A stretch of 12,798 nucleotides of DNA, taken from NCBI GenBank assembly GCA_014523625.1, contig JAATVP010000171.1, positions 1-12,798 on the forward strand, given 5' to 3'. The stretch comes from Nitrososphaerales archaeon TH5896. GTDB lineage: Archaea; Thermoproteota; Nitrososphaeria; Nitrososphaerales; Nitrososphaeraceae. The position numbers and the translations under genes are program-made. The notes beneath the pieces are model-generated. The model searched no databases and was not told where the DNA came from. It worked only from the letters and a program-made list of their open reading frames with translations. This document shows, one piece after another, positions 6,728-12,798 of this stretch (positions are counted from its first letter, which is position 1; every line of letters starts with the position of its first letter).

Positions 6728-7837
6728 ATGATTCATCTTAATTCTGCATTGCTACCTCCATTTATGAGTAGTATGCTTGTAGGTTCGGTTTTTGTCATCT
6801 CTTTAGGTGTGCAAAATGTCACTGCTAGTGCTAATACTACTACTACCACGGTTGTCACAGGTGGTACAACAATTCAATCTGGATCAGCAACATCAATAGC
6901 AACTAATAATACATCAACACCAAACGCGACTTCAACAGAGAAATTAAATGTTGTCACTTCAGTATCTCCGATATCCAATATAGTGAAAAATGTAGCAGGA
7001 GAGAAGATTACATTGACTGGGCTAGTTCCAGAAGGGATTAATTCACATACATTTGAACTTGTGCCTTCCGATGTTGTTAAGGTAAATGACGCAGATCTCG
7101 TAATTATTGATGGACTTGAATTAGAGGTCAATGTTGAGGATGTGGTTGACCAAGCCCAAAATACAAATCCTGATCTTCAAATCTTGAAGTTAGGAGACAA
7201 TACTATTACTCCTAATCAATACGTATTTGACTTTAGCTTTCCAGAAGGAACAGGTGATCCTAATCCACACTTATGGCTAAATGTTCCATATGCCATGAAA
7301 TTCGCAAATCTTACGAGAGATAAGCTGATTGAAATGGATCCTGCGAATGCAGATTACTATACTGAAAATACTGATCGGTATGTCACAAAGCTGAGGCAAC
7401 TTGATGAAGGAATAATGAAAGCAGTGCAAACAGTACCTGAAGAGAATAGGAAACTCCTTACATATCATGACTCTTGGGCGTATTTTGCACCACGATATGG
7501 TATGGTTGTAATAGGTGCTATTCAGCCTTCAGACTTTGGTCAACCTACACCACGAGAAGTAGCGAGCTTAATTGACCAGATAAAAGCCGAGAATGTTCCT
7601 GCAATATTTGGTTCTGAGGTATTTCCGACAGAGGTAGTCGATCAAATTGCAAAAGAAGCGAACGTTCAGATAGTTGGCACCCTTAGTGACGATGACCTGC
7701 CAGGCGATCCAGGAGACTCTCAAAATTCCTATGTTGGAATGATGTTGGAGAATATGGAGAATATGCTCGTACCATTGGGCGGTAATGTAAGTGCACTATC
7801 AAATGTCGATCCTGCAGATACTTACTCCTCCGGCTAA
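6728..7837 (+). CDS. znuA: Metal ABC importer, substrate-binding protein (ZnuA/TroA type, probably zinc)
   Basis: A 369-residue cluster A-I (TroA/ZnuA family) extracytoplasmic binding protein. Residues 1-35 form an N-terminal hydrophobic signal or anchor ending in ASA; there is no lipobox Cys. A Thr/Ser/Asn linker (36-72) precedes the domain, which begins KLNVVTSVSPISNIV. Expected metal ligands are all visible: H107 (GINSHTFE), H181 (NPHLWLNV), H247 (TYHDSWAYF) and an Asp in the 321-323 cluster (LSDDDLPG). His rather than Glu at the third position is typical of zinc-type (ZnuA) and TroA-like members and argues against the PsaA-type Mn site. The His-rich loop of many ZnuA proteins is absent. 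It is followed after 49 bases by the ATPase and then the permease. Specificity for zinc is inferred; manganese is possible. Confidence 0.92.
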   Translation: MIHLNSALLPPFMSSMLVGSVFVISLGVQNVTASANTTTTTVVTGGTTIQSGSATSIATNNTSTPNATSTEKLNVVTSVSPISNIVKNVAGEKITLTGLVPEGINSHTFELVPSDVVKVNDADLVIIDGLELEVNVEDVVDQAQNTNPDLQILKLGDNTITPNQYVFDFSFPEGTGDPNPHLWLNVPYAMKFANLTRDKLIEMDPANADYYTENTDRYVTKLRQLDEGIMKAVQTVPEENRKLLTYHDSWAYFAPRYGMVVIGAIQPSDFGQPTPREVASLIDQIKAENVPAIFGSEVFPTEVVDQIAKEANVQIVGTLSDDDLPGDPGDSQNSYVGMMLENMENMLVPLGGNVSALSNVDPADTYSSG

Positions 7838-7886
7838 TTTTCACTATGATAAAAATCTCCTTGAAAGGCAAATCTAAGACTCGGAA

Positions 7887-8660
7887 ATGACGGATAATCG
7901 TAGCGAAGCAGCAGTAGTAAGTCAAATCGAAGTAGATGATGTAGCATATGGATACGCTCCACATAAGCCTGTACTGGAAAACGTAAGCGTCAAGATTCCG
8001 AAAGGGAGGTTCGTAGGCTTACTTGGTCCAAGTGGTTCTGGAAAGTCCACGCTTTTAAAAATAATTATTGGCTTACATAAACCGTGGAAAGGAACAATAA
8101 AATTTTTAGGTAATAAGAACAGCGATCCATATGCATATTCATCAAAGAATATAGGTTATGTACCACAAGTGGAAAGTATTGATTGGAACTTTCCTGTAAC
8201 TGTGAAAGAAGTTATTGGGATGGGAATTTGGGATAGATCGGGAGTTGCTCCGTGGTTTTCGAAGGACGTTGATATGATGGTGGGAGTAATATTAGACGAT
8301 CTCGGAATATATAATTCAGAGTTCAGGAATAGACAGATTCGAGAGCTTTCTGGAGGAGAGCAACAAAGGGTTTTTCTTGCAAGAGCATTAATTCGTAAAC
8401 CTACTATTTTGGTATTAGATGAACCCATTTCTGGAGTCGATTTTAATACCCGCGAAAAGATAATGGAGATCTTGCGTTCCTTAAATCAAGACCTAGACAT
8501 GACAATACTAATGACTACCCATGATCTCGGCGGAATTGGGAAACGACTCCCTTGGGTTATATGTATGAATAAAACAATAATAGCAGAAGGTATTCCTTCA
8601 ACGATATTGACTAAGGATAATTTATTGAGAACATATGGTTTAGCAGATTATAATGATTAG
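7887..8660 (+). CDS. znuC: Metal ABC importer, ATP-binding protein (ZnuC type)
   Basis: A 257-residue cytoplasmic ATPase that powers uptake by the adjacent permease. All nucleotide-binding motifs are intact: Walker A GPSGSGKST (47-55), Q-loop YVPQ (Q94), signature LSGGEQQ (154-160), Walker B ILVLDEP (174-180) with the catalytic Glu, and the switch His in TTHD (H212). The sequence around the Q-loop (VPQVESIDWNFPVTVKEV) is characteristic of the Zn/Mn (ZnuC/MntB/TroB) ATPases. The length is normal for the family. The ATG at 7887 is 49 bases after the binding-protein stop. About 130 bases separate it from the permease gene; the three genes are co-oriented and are probably one transcription unit. 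Confidence 0.94.
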   Translation: MTDNRSEAAVVSQIEVDDVAYGYAPHKPVLENVSVKIPKGRFVGLLGPSGSGKSTLLKIIIGLHKPWKGTIKFLGNKNSDPYAYSSKNIGYVPQVESIDWNFPVTVKEVIGMGIWDRSGVAPWFSKDVDMMVGVILDDLGIYNSEFRNRQIRELSGGEQQRVFLARALIRKPTILVLDEPISGVDFNTREKIMEILRSLNQDLDMTILMTTHDLGGIGKRLPWVICMNKTIIAEGIPSTILTKDNLLRTYGLADYND

Positions 8661-8762
8661 TATTACTTCGAATAGCTGTACCAATAATATTACATTTACA
8701 ATTCTTGTTAAGAGCCTGTCTTCGCCAAATTTAGCTGGTCAAAAAAGTAATGGTGAAACATA

Positions 8763-8792
8763 ATGAGCTTAGAGGAGGAGGAGAATCAATAA
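8763..8792 (+). promoter_or_regulatory. Nine-codon upstream frame overlapping the ribosome-binding site of the permease gene
   Basis: An ATG at 8763 opens a frame encoding MSLEEEENQ, ending with TAA at 8790-8792, one base before the TTG start of the permease at 8794. Its GAG codons form the purine-rich GAGGAGGAGGAG (8772-8783), which is also the likely Shine-Dalgarno site for that TTG. This arrangement would permit translational coupling. The purine run alone explains the sequence, so a real peptide is uncertain. Confidence 0.35.
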
Positions 8793-8793
8793 T

Positions 8794-9756
8794 TTGATTC
8801 CATTATTATTATTATCATTGTCGATAGTGCCATTTCATACTACAACATTACTATTTTTAGAATCACTTCTTGAGCCATTTACATACGAATTTTTTACGAA
8901 TGCAATACTAGTATCAATTCTGGTGGGTGGAGTTTGTGGATTGATGGGCGTGTACATAGTATTGAGAGGAATGAGTTACATAGGTCATGGAATGTCTCAT
9001 GCTGTATTTGGTGGAGCAGTTGTAAGCTATATTGCTGGTTTTAATTTCTATCTAGGAGCTGCAGTCTGGGGTTTTGTTTCTGCATATCTTATCAATGAAA
9101 TAACTAGAAGAAACAAAATAAAAGCAGATGCAGCAATAGGAGTAGTCACAACTGCAGGATTTGCAATCGGTGTACTATTGATCAGCACGACTAGGAGCTA
9201 TACTAGGAATTTTGAGGCGCTTTTATTTGGCAATATCCTCGGAATAACAGATCAAGACATAGCTGTTATCGTGCTGGTAACATGTATAACTGCATCCTTC
9301 ATATTCTTCTATCAGAAAAGGTTACTTTTTACCTTATTCGATAAGGAAACAGCCAAAGTATATGGAGTACGAACAGACATGGTAGAACTGTTCTTCTCAT
9401 TAATTCTTGCGGCCGTAGTAATCGCATCGATGAGTAGTGTCGGAGTAACTTTGATAGCTGCTGCTATTATTGCTCCTGCCATTTCTGCCAGAATGCTTAC
9501 AAATAACTTTATGAAAATGGTTGTTGCTTCGACTATTATTGGGATTTTGACCGCATTTCTAGGTATGTACTCTAGTTATTTCCTTGATTCTGCATCGGGT
9601 GCTACAATAGTCTTATTCGGAACTGCTGCATTCGGTATTAGTTCGCTATATGCCTATATTCGTAGGTTATATCAAACACATACACACGAGAAATTTATCA
9701 GACATTCGCATCCCCATATTCATGAAGGTGAACATATGCATAAACACAGGTCCTGA
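8794..9756 (+). CDS. znuB: Metal ABC importer, permease (ZnuB type) with His-rich C-terminal tail
   Basis: A 320-residue polytopic membrane protein of the ABC-3 family (ZnuB/TroC/MntC), with roughly eight to nine hydrophobic segments. Family landmarks are visible: VLRGMSYIGHGMSHAVFGG (56-74, with H65 and H69), KADAAIGVV (110-118), the cytoplasmic DKETAKVYGV loop (183-192), and SVGVTLIAAAIIAPAISARM near 215-234. The start is a TTG chosen because GAGGAGGAGGAG lies 11 bases upstream and there is no ATG before the first conserved helix. The last 30 residues are a cytoplasmic-looking tail with nine His (296-318, e.g. HSHPHIHEGEHMHKHR). This probably binds metal and may act as a sensor or delivery arm; most characterised ZnuB proteins lack it. 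It is the last gene of the importer operon. Confidence 0.92.
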   Translation: MIPLLLLSLSIVPFHTTTLLFLESLLEPFTYEFFTNAILVSILVGGVCGLMGVYIVLRGMSYIGHGMSHAVFGGAVVSYIAGFNFYLGAAVWGFVSAYLINEITRRNKIKADAAIGVVTTAGFAIGVLLISTTRSYTRNFEALLFGNILGITDQDIAVIVLVTCITASFIFFYQKRLLFTLFDKETAKVYGVRTDMVELFFSLILAAVVIASMSSVGVTLIAAAIIAPAISARMLTNNFMKMVVASTIIGILTAFLGMYSSYFLDSASGATIVLFGTAAFGISSLYAYIRRLYQTHTHEKFIRHSHPHIHEGEHMHKHRS

Positions 9757-9786
9757 CATTCATGTATCGTAGTTGCAGTTCCTGAC

Positions 9787-9793
9787 AAAAAAA
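9787..9793 (-). terminator. Oligo-T terminator candidate after the thioredoxin gene
   Basis: Seven A on the plus strand give T7 on the minus strand, about 39 bases past the thioredoxin stop at 9832. Archaeal termination commonly uses short T-runs without a strong hairpin. Confidence 0.45.
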
Positions 9794-9831
9794 TTAAAGG
9801 TAGATGGAAAGAAGGTGACGAAAGTACACAC

Positions 9832-10338
9832 CTAATATATTCCAGAACTTGAAGAGTTGATGTCAGTTGAAGAATTGTTATTGATATGTGTGGAGAGCTT
9901 GGACATAATATGTGATTTAGAAGCAGCTCCTATAATCCCGTCTACTGCTTTTCCATTTTTAAATATTGCAATCGTAGGAATACTTTGTATCCCAAATGTG
10001 CTTGCTATCATTGGATTCTCATCTACATTAAGTTTGCCAAATACTGCTTTTCCTGCCAGTTCCTGAGACAATTCCGTTATTACAGGAGAGACCATTCTAC
10101 ATGGTCCACACCATGGGGCCCAGAAGTCAACAATTAACAAAGGGTGCTTACCCACCATTTCATTGAAATTTTGGTCTGTTAAAGTAATGGGGGAAGTAGT
10201 GGCTGACTGATTACCTTCGATGGAATCATTTCTTTTTGTTCGAAGCGAAAATTCATTCATTTTTCGTTGCATTATCCTTTCTAGTTCTTCATCATGGTCA
10301 TTAGTTCTGTCACTAATACTATTACTATAATATCGCAT
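9832..10338 (-). CDS. trxA: Thioredoxin with charged N-terminal extension
   Basis: The redox centre WCGPC is intact, followed by the conserved cis-Pro turn QSIPT and the FKNGKAVDGIIGA strand, so this is a canonical thioredoxin fold of about 105 residues (roughly 50-155). It reduces protein disulphides in the cytoplasm. A charged extension of about 45 residues (DEELERIMQRKMNEF) precedes the fold; I recall such extensions in thaumarchaeal thioredoxins. A short Ser/Asn tail follows it. I chose the ATG at 10338 (168 residues): AGGTGA, a good ribosome-binding match, lies 11 bases before it. A GTG at 10353 would add five residues (MNTRI) and overlaps that site. The gene diverges from the regulator at 10467, sharing a promoter region, and is convergent with the metal permease. 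The gene symbol is at family level. Confidence 0.9.
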   Translation of the reverse strand: MRYYSNSISDRTNDHDEELERIMQRKMNEFSLRTKRNDSIEGNQSATTSPITLTDQNFNEMVGKHPLLIVDFWAPWCGPCRMVSPVITELSQELAGKAVFGKLNVDENPMIASTFGIQSIPTIAIFKNGKAVDGIIGAASKSHIMSKLSTHINNNSSTDINSSSSGIY

Positions 10339-10391
10339 GATCCGAGTATTCACCTATGAAACATACTGCGAATCCGCTTATTAAGTATTAC

Positions 10392-10416
10392 GGTTTTGCC
10401 AAATATGTACAAAACC
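10392..10416. promoter_or_regulatory. 7+7 bp dyad in the thioredoxin/regulator divergent promoter
   Basis: GGTTTTG (10392-10398), eleven bases, then CAAAACC (10410-10416); the arms are exact reverse complements. It lies midway between the thioredoxin start (10338) and the regulator start (10467), so one bound protein could control both. The centre-to-centre spacing of 18 bases is the same as in the dyad upstream of the metal importer, although the half-site sequences differ. Autoregulation by the adjacent winged-helix protein is the simplest model but is inference. Confidence 0.45.
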
Positions 10417-10466
10417 TTTTATTACACATCTATTAATAATTATATGTATTATAATGACGGGATGTA

Positions 10467-10859
10467 ATGGATAACATGAGGTCTATCAATCTCTTTATGG
10501 ATACTGATTGTACATGTAAGAACTTGTTAGAATGTCTTTATAATTTATCACATTCAGATTTGGATATATTGGTTATATTGCTTAGAACTAAAGAACCTCT
10601 TACATTGGAAATAATTTCTAAACAGTTAGGAAAGGACAAAGGAACGATATTTAGATCATTACAAAAGTTGGTTAGTATCGGTTTTTGCGTGAAAGAAAGT
10701 AGAAACTTAAGGAATGGTGGCCAATATCATACTTATCGGGCAACAAGTATTGATATAATAGAAAGAGCTACAGAACACAGACTAAAAGAAATTCAAAAAT
10801 CGTTATCCAGGTTAATAAAGAGATTCAAAGGGGATATCCAACAAATGATTGAACAATAA
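10467..10859 (+). CDS. Small winged-helix transcriptional regulator (TrmB/MarR-like) with Cys-rich N-terminus
   Basis: A 130-residue DNA-binding protein. Residues about 28-75 form a winged helix-turn-helix: LDILVILLRTKEPLTLEIISKQL, then the recognition helix GKDKGTIFRSLQKLVSIGF, then a wing (SRNLRNGGQYHTYRA). Residues 94-128 form one long amphipathic helix that probably makes the dimer. There is no TrmB sugar-binding domain, so the effector is not a sugar by that route. Cys15, Cys17, Cys23 (CTCKNLLEC) and Cys74, with His88 in the wing, could bind a metal such as zinc or respond to redox state; this is inference. A TATA-like AATTATATG about 20-28 bases upstream suggests a leaderless start; an ATG nine bases further in (M4) is an alternative. 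The thioredoxin gene diverges from it, and the metal importer lies just beyond that. Confidence 0.85.
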   Translation: MDNMRSINLFMDTDCTCKNLLECLYNLSHSDLDILVILLRTKEPLTLEIISKQLGKDKGTIFRSLQKLVSIGFCVKESRNLRNGGQYHTYRATSIDIIERATEHRLKEIQKSLSRLIKRFKGDIQQMIEQ

Positions 10860-10883
10860 GCAAAACGAAGTTTAGATATTTGC

Positions 10884-10898
10884 AATAGACGAATATAA
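10884..10898 (+). repeat. Promoter-like repeat copy 1 (AATAGACGAATATAA)
   Basis: It matches the copy at 10995-11009 in 14 of 15 bases. Both contain a TATA-like GAATATAA and lie between the regulator and the SPPHA membrane protein. Confidence 0.4.
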
Positions 10899-10994
10899 AA
10901 GAATGTCAAGATAATTTTCTGCTGATGCAGAGCTTGGATCAGAGAGTATCCGATAATTGTGATACTGGTCTTGAATCTAAACCAAATTATTCGA

Positions 10995-11009
10995 AATAGA
11001 TGAATATAA
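10995..11009 (+). promoter_or_regulatory. Promoter-like repeat copy 2 (AATAGATGAATATAA), likely TATA element of the membrane protein gene
   Basis: The TATA-like GAATATAA at 11002-11009 lies about 46-53 bases before the ATG at 11055, giving a leader of roughly 20 bases. Its near-duplicate 111 bases upstream could be a second promoter or a duplicated control element. Confidence 0.4.
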
Positions 11010-11054
11010 GTAGTCCAAATTCCTGAATATTATTAGGTACAGAGACGACTAACA

Positions 11055-12326
11055 ATGGCTGATACATTTAGATCTCTATTTGGTAGGGAAGATGATAATT
11101 CTTCCATTTCATTACCGATACGTCATTTCAAAAATAGGATTGAAACAGATCCTTCTATTCCTATGATCATTGTGAGTTTGGGCATTTTATTGACTGCAAG
11201 TTCAGGCAGCTGGGATATTACTAACCATCTTTTGAATAGACCTGAAACATTTTTCTCTCCACCTCATGCTGGGCTATACTCTGGTGTCGTATTGGTTTTA
11301 TTTGGATCATTGACGACATATCGTTATTACCGACGCGGTAACAAGATATCAGACAATAATAATAGAAAATCTCTTCCGACTTACTTACGTATAATACTCA
11401 TAGGAATTGTTATGTTGATTTCGGCTGGTCCCTTAGATTTTGCTTGGCATACAGCTTTCGGTCTTGACGGTTTATTGAGTCCACCACATGCAGTGCTTAC
11501 AATGGGAATGGTTTTATGTAGTATTGGTGCCTTCCTTGGATTGACTTCAAATAATAACTCCTATAATAAAATGAGAACGAAGACCAACATGCAGAGATTG
11601 GATGATGGAGATGGCTATTCTACTTTTGAACTGAAAAATACAAGTTCTAACAATACCACAACACTTGACAAAAGATCTTCGTTGTACATAATAGTCTCAA
11701 TTACAGCAATTTGGATTACGGTTTCTGGCATAATTCATATGGTTTCTCTTCCATTTTCTGATACTGATTTTTTCAAATTTAATCCAAATCCGATTTTAGC
11801 TGGATTAATTGCAACTCTGTGTTTTCCATTTCTTGTGTCCTTTGTATTATTCACTTCATGGGAAATAACCAAAAAGTTTGGTGTCTTATCTGCTACTGGA
11901 ATGATCTTTATTTTTATCAATCTAATTACGACGATACTTCCAAATGAAAATCTAGTACCTGCGATTCCATTTTACTTGATAAATGTCATTCCTATTATAG
12001 CTATTGATGCGTTACTTTCATTACCATCTTTAGGAATATCATCATCATCATCATCATTTTCTCAAACACGAAAGGGGATCGTTAGTATATTAACAGGAAC
12101 TGTATTGGGACTAACGTTCTTTATGCTATACTTTCCTTTAATTACTCATACATATAATGAGGTTTCTACTAATCCACAACCGGTATGGCCAAGTGTCACT
12201 GCTTCAATATACTTTGAGATGATCGATGAGATGTATCCTATATTGGTTATCTCATCAATGGCGGCAGGTATTCTAGGCGTTGTGGTTAGTTCGAAACTAA
12301 CTGGAGGGCTTTATCATAGAATCTAA
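11055..12326 (+). CDS. Polytopic membrane protein with duplicated D-x3-H-x9-SPPHA motif, function unknown
   Basis: A 423-residue integral membrane protein with about nine to ten hydrophobic segments, a short charged N-terminus, and two polar loops: about 165-207 (Asn/Asp-rich) and about 328-340 (a Ser run encoded by ATC/TCA repeats). The N-terminal half contains two gap-free copies of a 32-residue unit, 49-80 and 123-154, identical at 13 positions: S-x-G-x2-D-x3-H-x9-SPPHA-x-L-x2-G-x-VL. This places D54, H58, H71 and D128, H132, H145 equivalently at membrane ends, like a metal- or proton-binding pair. I recall WH...SPPH membrane proteins in actinobacteria and archaea but no assigned role. The segment at 223-253 (SGIIHM, then NPNPILAG) may be a decayed third copy. 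It probably has its own promoter. Its place beside a metal importer and regulator is suggestive only. Confidence 0.85.
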   Translation: MADTFRSLFGREDDNSSISLPIRHFKNRIETDPSIPMIIVSLGILLTASSGSWDITNHLLNRPETFFSPPHAGLYSGVVLVLFGSLTTYRYYRRGNKISDNNNRKSLPTYLRIILIGIVMLISAGPLDFAWHTAFGLDGLLSPPHAVLTMGMVLCSIGAFLGLTSNNNSYNKMRTKTNMQRLDDGDGYSTFELKNTSSNNTTTLDKRSSLYIIVSITAIWITVSGIIHMVSLPFSDTDFFKFNPNPILAGLIATLCFPFLVSFVLFTSWEITKKFGVLSATGMIFIFINLITTILPNENLVPAIPFYLINVIPIIAIDALLSLPSLGISSSSSSFSQTRKGIVSILTGTVLGLTFFMLYFPLITHTYNEVSTNPQPVWPSVTASIYFEMIDEMYPILVISSMAAGILGVVVSSKLTGGLYHRI

Positions 12327-12432
12327 CGACGCTACGGCATTAAGCTGTATCGACTGGGAGATTGAAGAACATCTTGACGCTATTCCGTCCAAATTAAGGC
12401 CAACATTTCAAAAAATACTAGAAAGACTATAA
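12301..12432 (+). pseudogene. Possible remnant of a small coding region
   Basis: A frame beginning inside the end of the membrane protein gene runs through the spacer to a TAA at 12430-12432. It encodes a protein-like acidic helix sequence (SCIDWEIEEHLDAIPSKLRP, then TFQKILERL). There is no ATG, GTG or TTG in the frame after the upstream stop, so it cannot be translated as it stands except as a continuation of something. It could be the decayed 3' end of another gene or chance. Confidence 0.25.
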
Positions 12433-12467
12433 TCTCGTATATGTACACATGTCCAAGGATGATGGGT

Positions 12468-12488
12468 GACAGTGTGGCTGTCTTTTTT
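12468..12488 (+). terminator. Stem-loop and T-run after the membrane protein gene
   Basis: GACAG (12468-12472), loop TGTGG, CTGTC (12478-12482), followed by six T (12483-12488). It resembles an intrinsic terminator for plus-strand transcripts and sits between two convergent genes. The stem is short; the T-run alone may be what matters in archaea. Confidence 0.55.
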
Positions 12489-12493
12489 ACAGC

Positions 12494-12798
12494 CTATATC
12501 CGCATGATATTGGGATCAGACATAAGATCAATATTTCCTGTAGTCTGCAAACCTGTATCTTTGGTGAATGTAACCGAATTAATCATATTTTCAATGGTAG
12601 GCAGATACCTCAGGTATTGAGAATCTTCCGAAACATATGAGAGTGTGTATAATTGACCATCTTTTATGGTAAAGATTTGCATCGTCTTAAACTTGAGAGG
12701 AAAATTAGGGTCTTTATTGGTATTAGTATATACTATCTTGTGAGCACTCTGATTTTCTAATGAGATAGTTGTTGCATTTGATTCAATTAATGAAAAAT
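12494..12798 (-). CDS. PsbP-like protein, C-terminal part (5' end beyond window)
   Basis: The frame is open from the right edge to the stop at 12494, so the ATG at 12682 is internal and the real start lies outside the window. About 100 residues are visible: ATTISLENQSAHKIVYTNT, then FKTMQIFTIKDGQLYTLSYV, then YLRYLPTIENMINSV, and a tail ending DLMSDPNIMRI. The pattern of a lipid- or ligand-domain strand pair (MQIFTIKDGQLYTLSY), then YLPTIENMINS as the last helix, matches the PsbP-like secreted proteins that I recall as common in thaumarchaea. Their role outside photosynthesis is unknown. The N-terminus, presumably with a signal peptide, cannot be seen. The gene is convergent with the SPPHA membrane protein. 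Confidence 0.75.
   Translation of the reverse strand, partial: FSLIESNATTISLENQSAHKIVYTNTNKDPNFPLKFKTMQIFTIKDGQLYTLSYVSEDSQYLRYLPTIENMINSVTFTKDTGLQTTGNIDLMSDPNIMRI

Noticed and set aside
10454..10474. Six-codon frame overlapping the regulator start
   Set aside because: The TATA-like element is so close that the transcript probably begins at the regulator ATG, leaving this frame untranscribed.
12031..12057. ATC/TCA microsatellite, considered as a repeat array
   Set aside because: It is a short in-frame serine run within the membrane protein gene, not a CRISPR or regulatory repeat.

Overview
The window looks like chromosomal DNA from an AT-rich archaeon, most likely an ammonia-oxidising Nitrososphaeria (Thaumarchaeota). 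Candidatus Nitrosocosmicus or a close soil relative is my best guess. The grounds are archaeal TATA elements about 22-45 bases before many starts, several near-leaderless genes, a PsbP-like secreted protein at the right edge (a family common in thaumarchaea), a thioredoxin with a charged N-terminal extension, and several small exported Asp/Asn-rich or Cys-rich proteins. The assignment rests on recognition, not on a marker gene.

Layout. (1) Bases 1-3876 hold minus-strand genes for exported proteins: a very acidic low-complexity protein cut by the left edge, a six-Cys protein with an acidic linker, a small four-Cys protein, a small two-Cys protein broken by a one-base frameshift, and a membrane-anchored protein of unknown function. 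Three of them share a signal peptide ending in VQA. (2) Bases 4387-6063 (minus) encode a cytoplasmic GH1 glycoside hydrolase with an unusual acid/base motif. (3) A 664-base divergent spacer follows, containing a perfect 8+8 bp dyad and a repeated 14-mer. (4) Bases 6728-9756 (plus) encode a complete cluster A-I metal ABC importer: a binding protein with three His ligands, an ATPase, and a permease with a His-rich tail. This is most likely zinc uptake. (5) A thioredoxin (minus) and a small Cys-rich winged-helix regulator (plus) diverge from a promoter region holding a 7+7 bp dyad. (6) Bases 11055-12326 (plus) encode a polytopic membrane protein of unknown function with a duplicated D-x3-H-x9-SPPHA motif. 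It is followed by a stem with a T-run, and convergently by the 3' end of a PsbP-like gene.

Working together: the importer, the neighbouring Cys-containing regulator, the thioredoxin and perhaps the His/Asp-motif membrane protein could form a metal and thiol homeostasis neighbourhood. Only the importer is well supported; the other links are inference from position and residues. The left third is an accessory secretome region whose proteins have no function I can recognise. I saw no rRNA, tRNA, CRISPR array, insertion sequence or phage gene.
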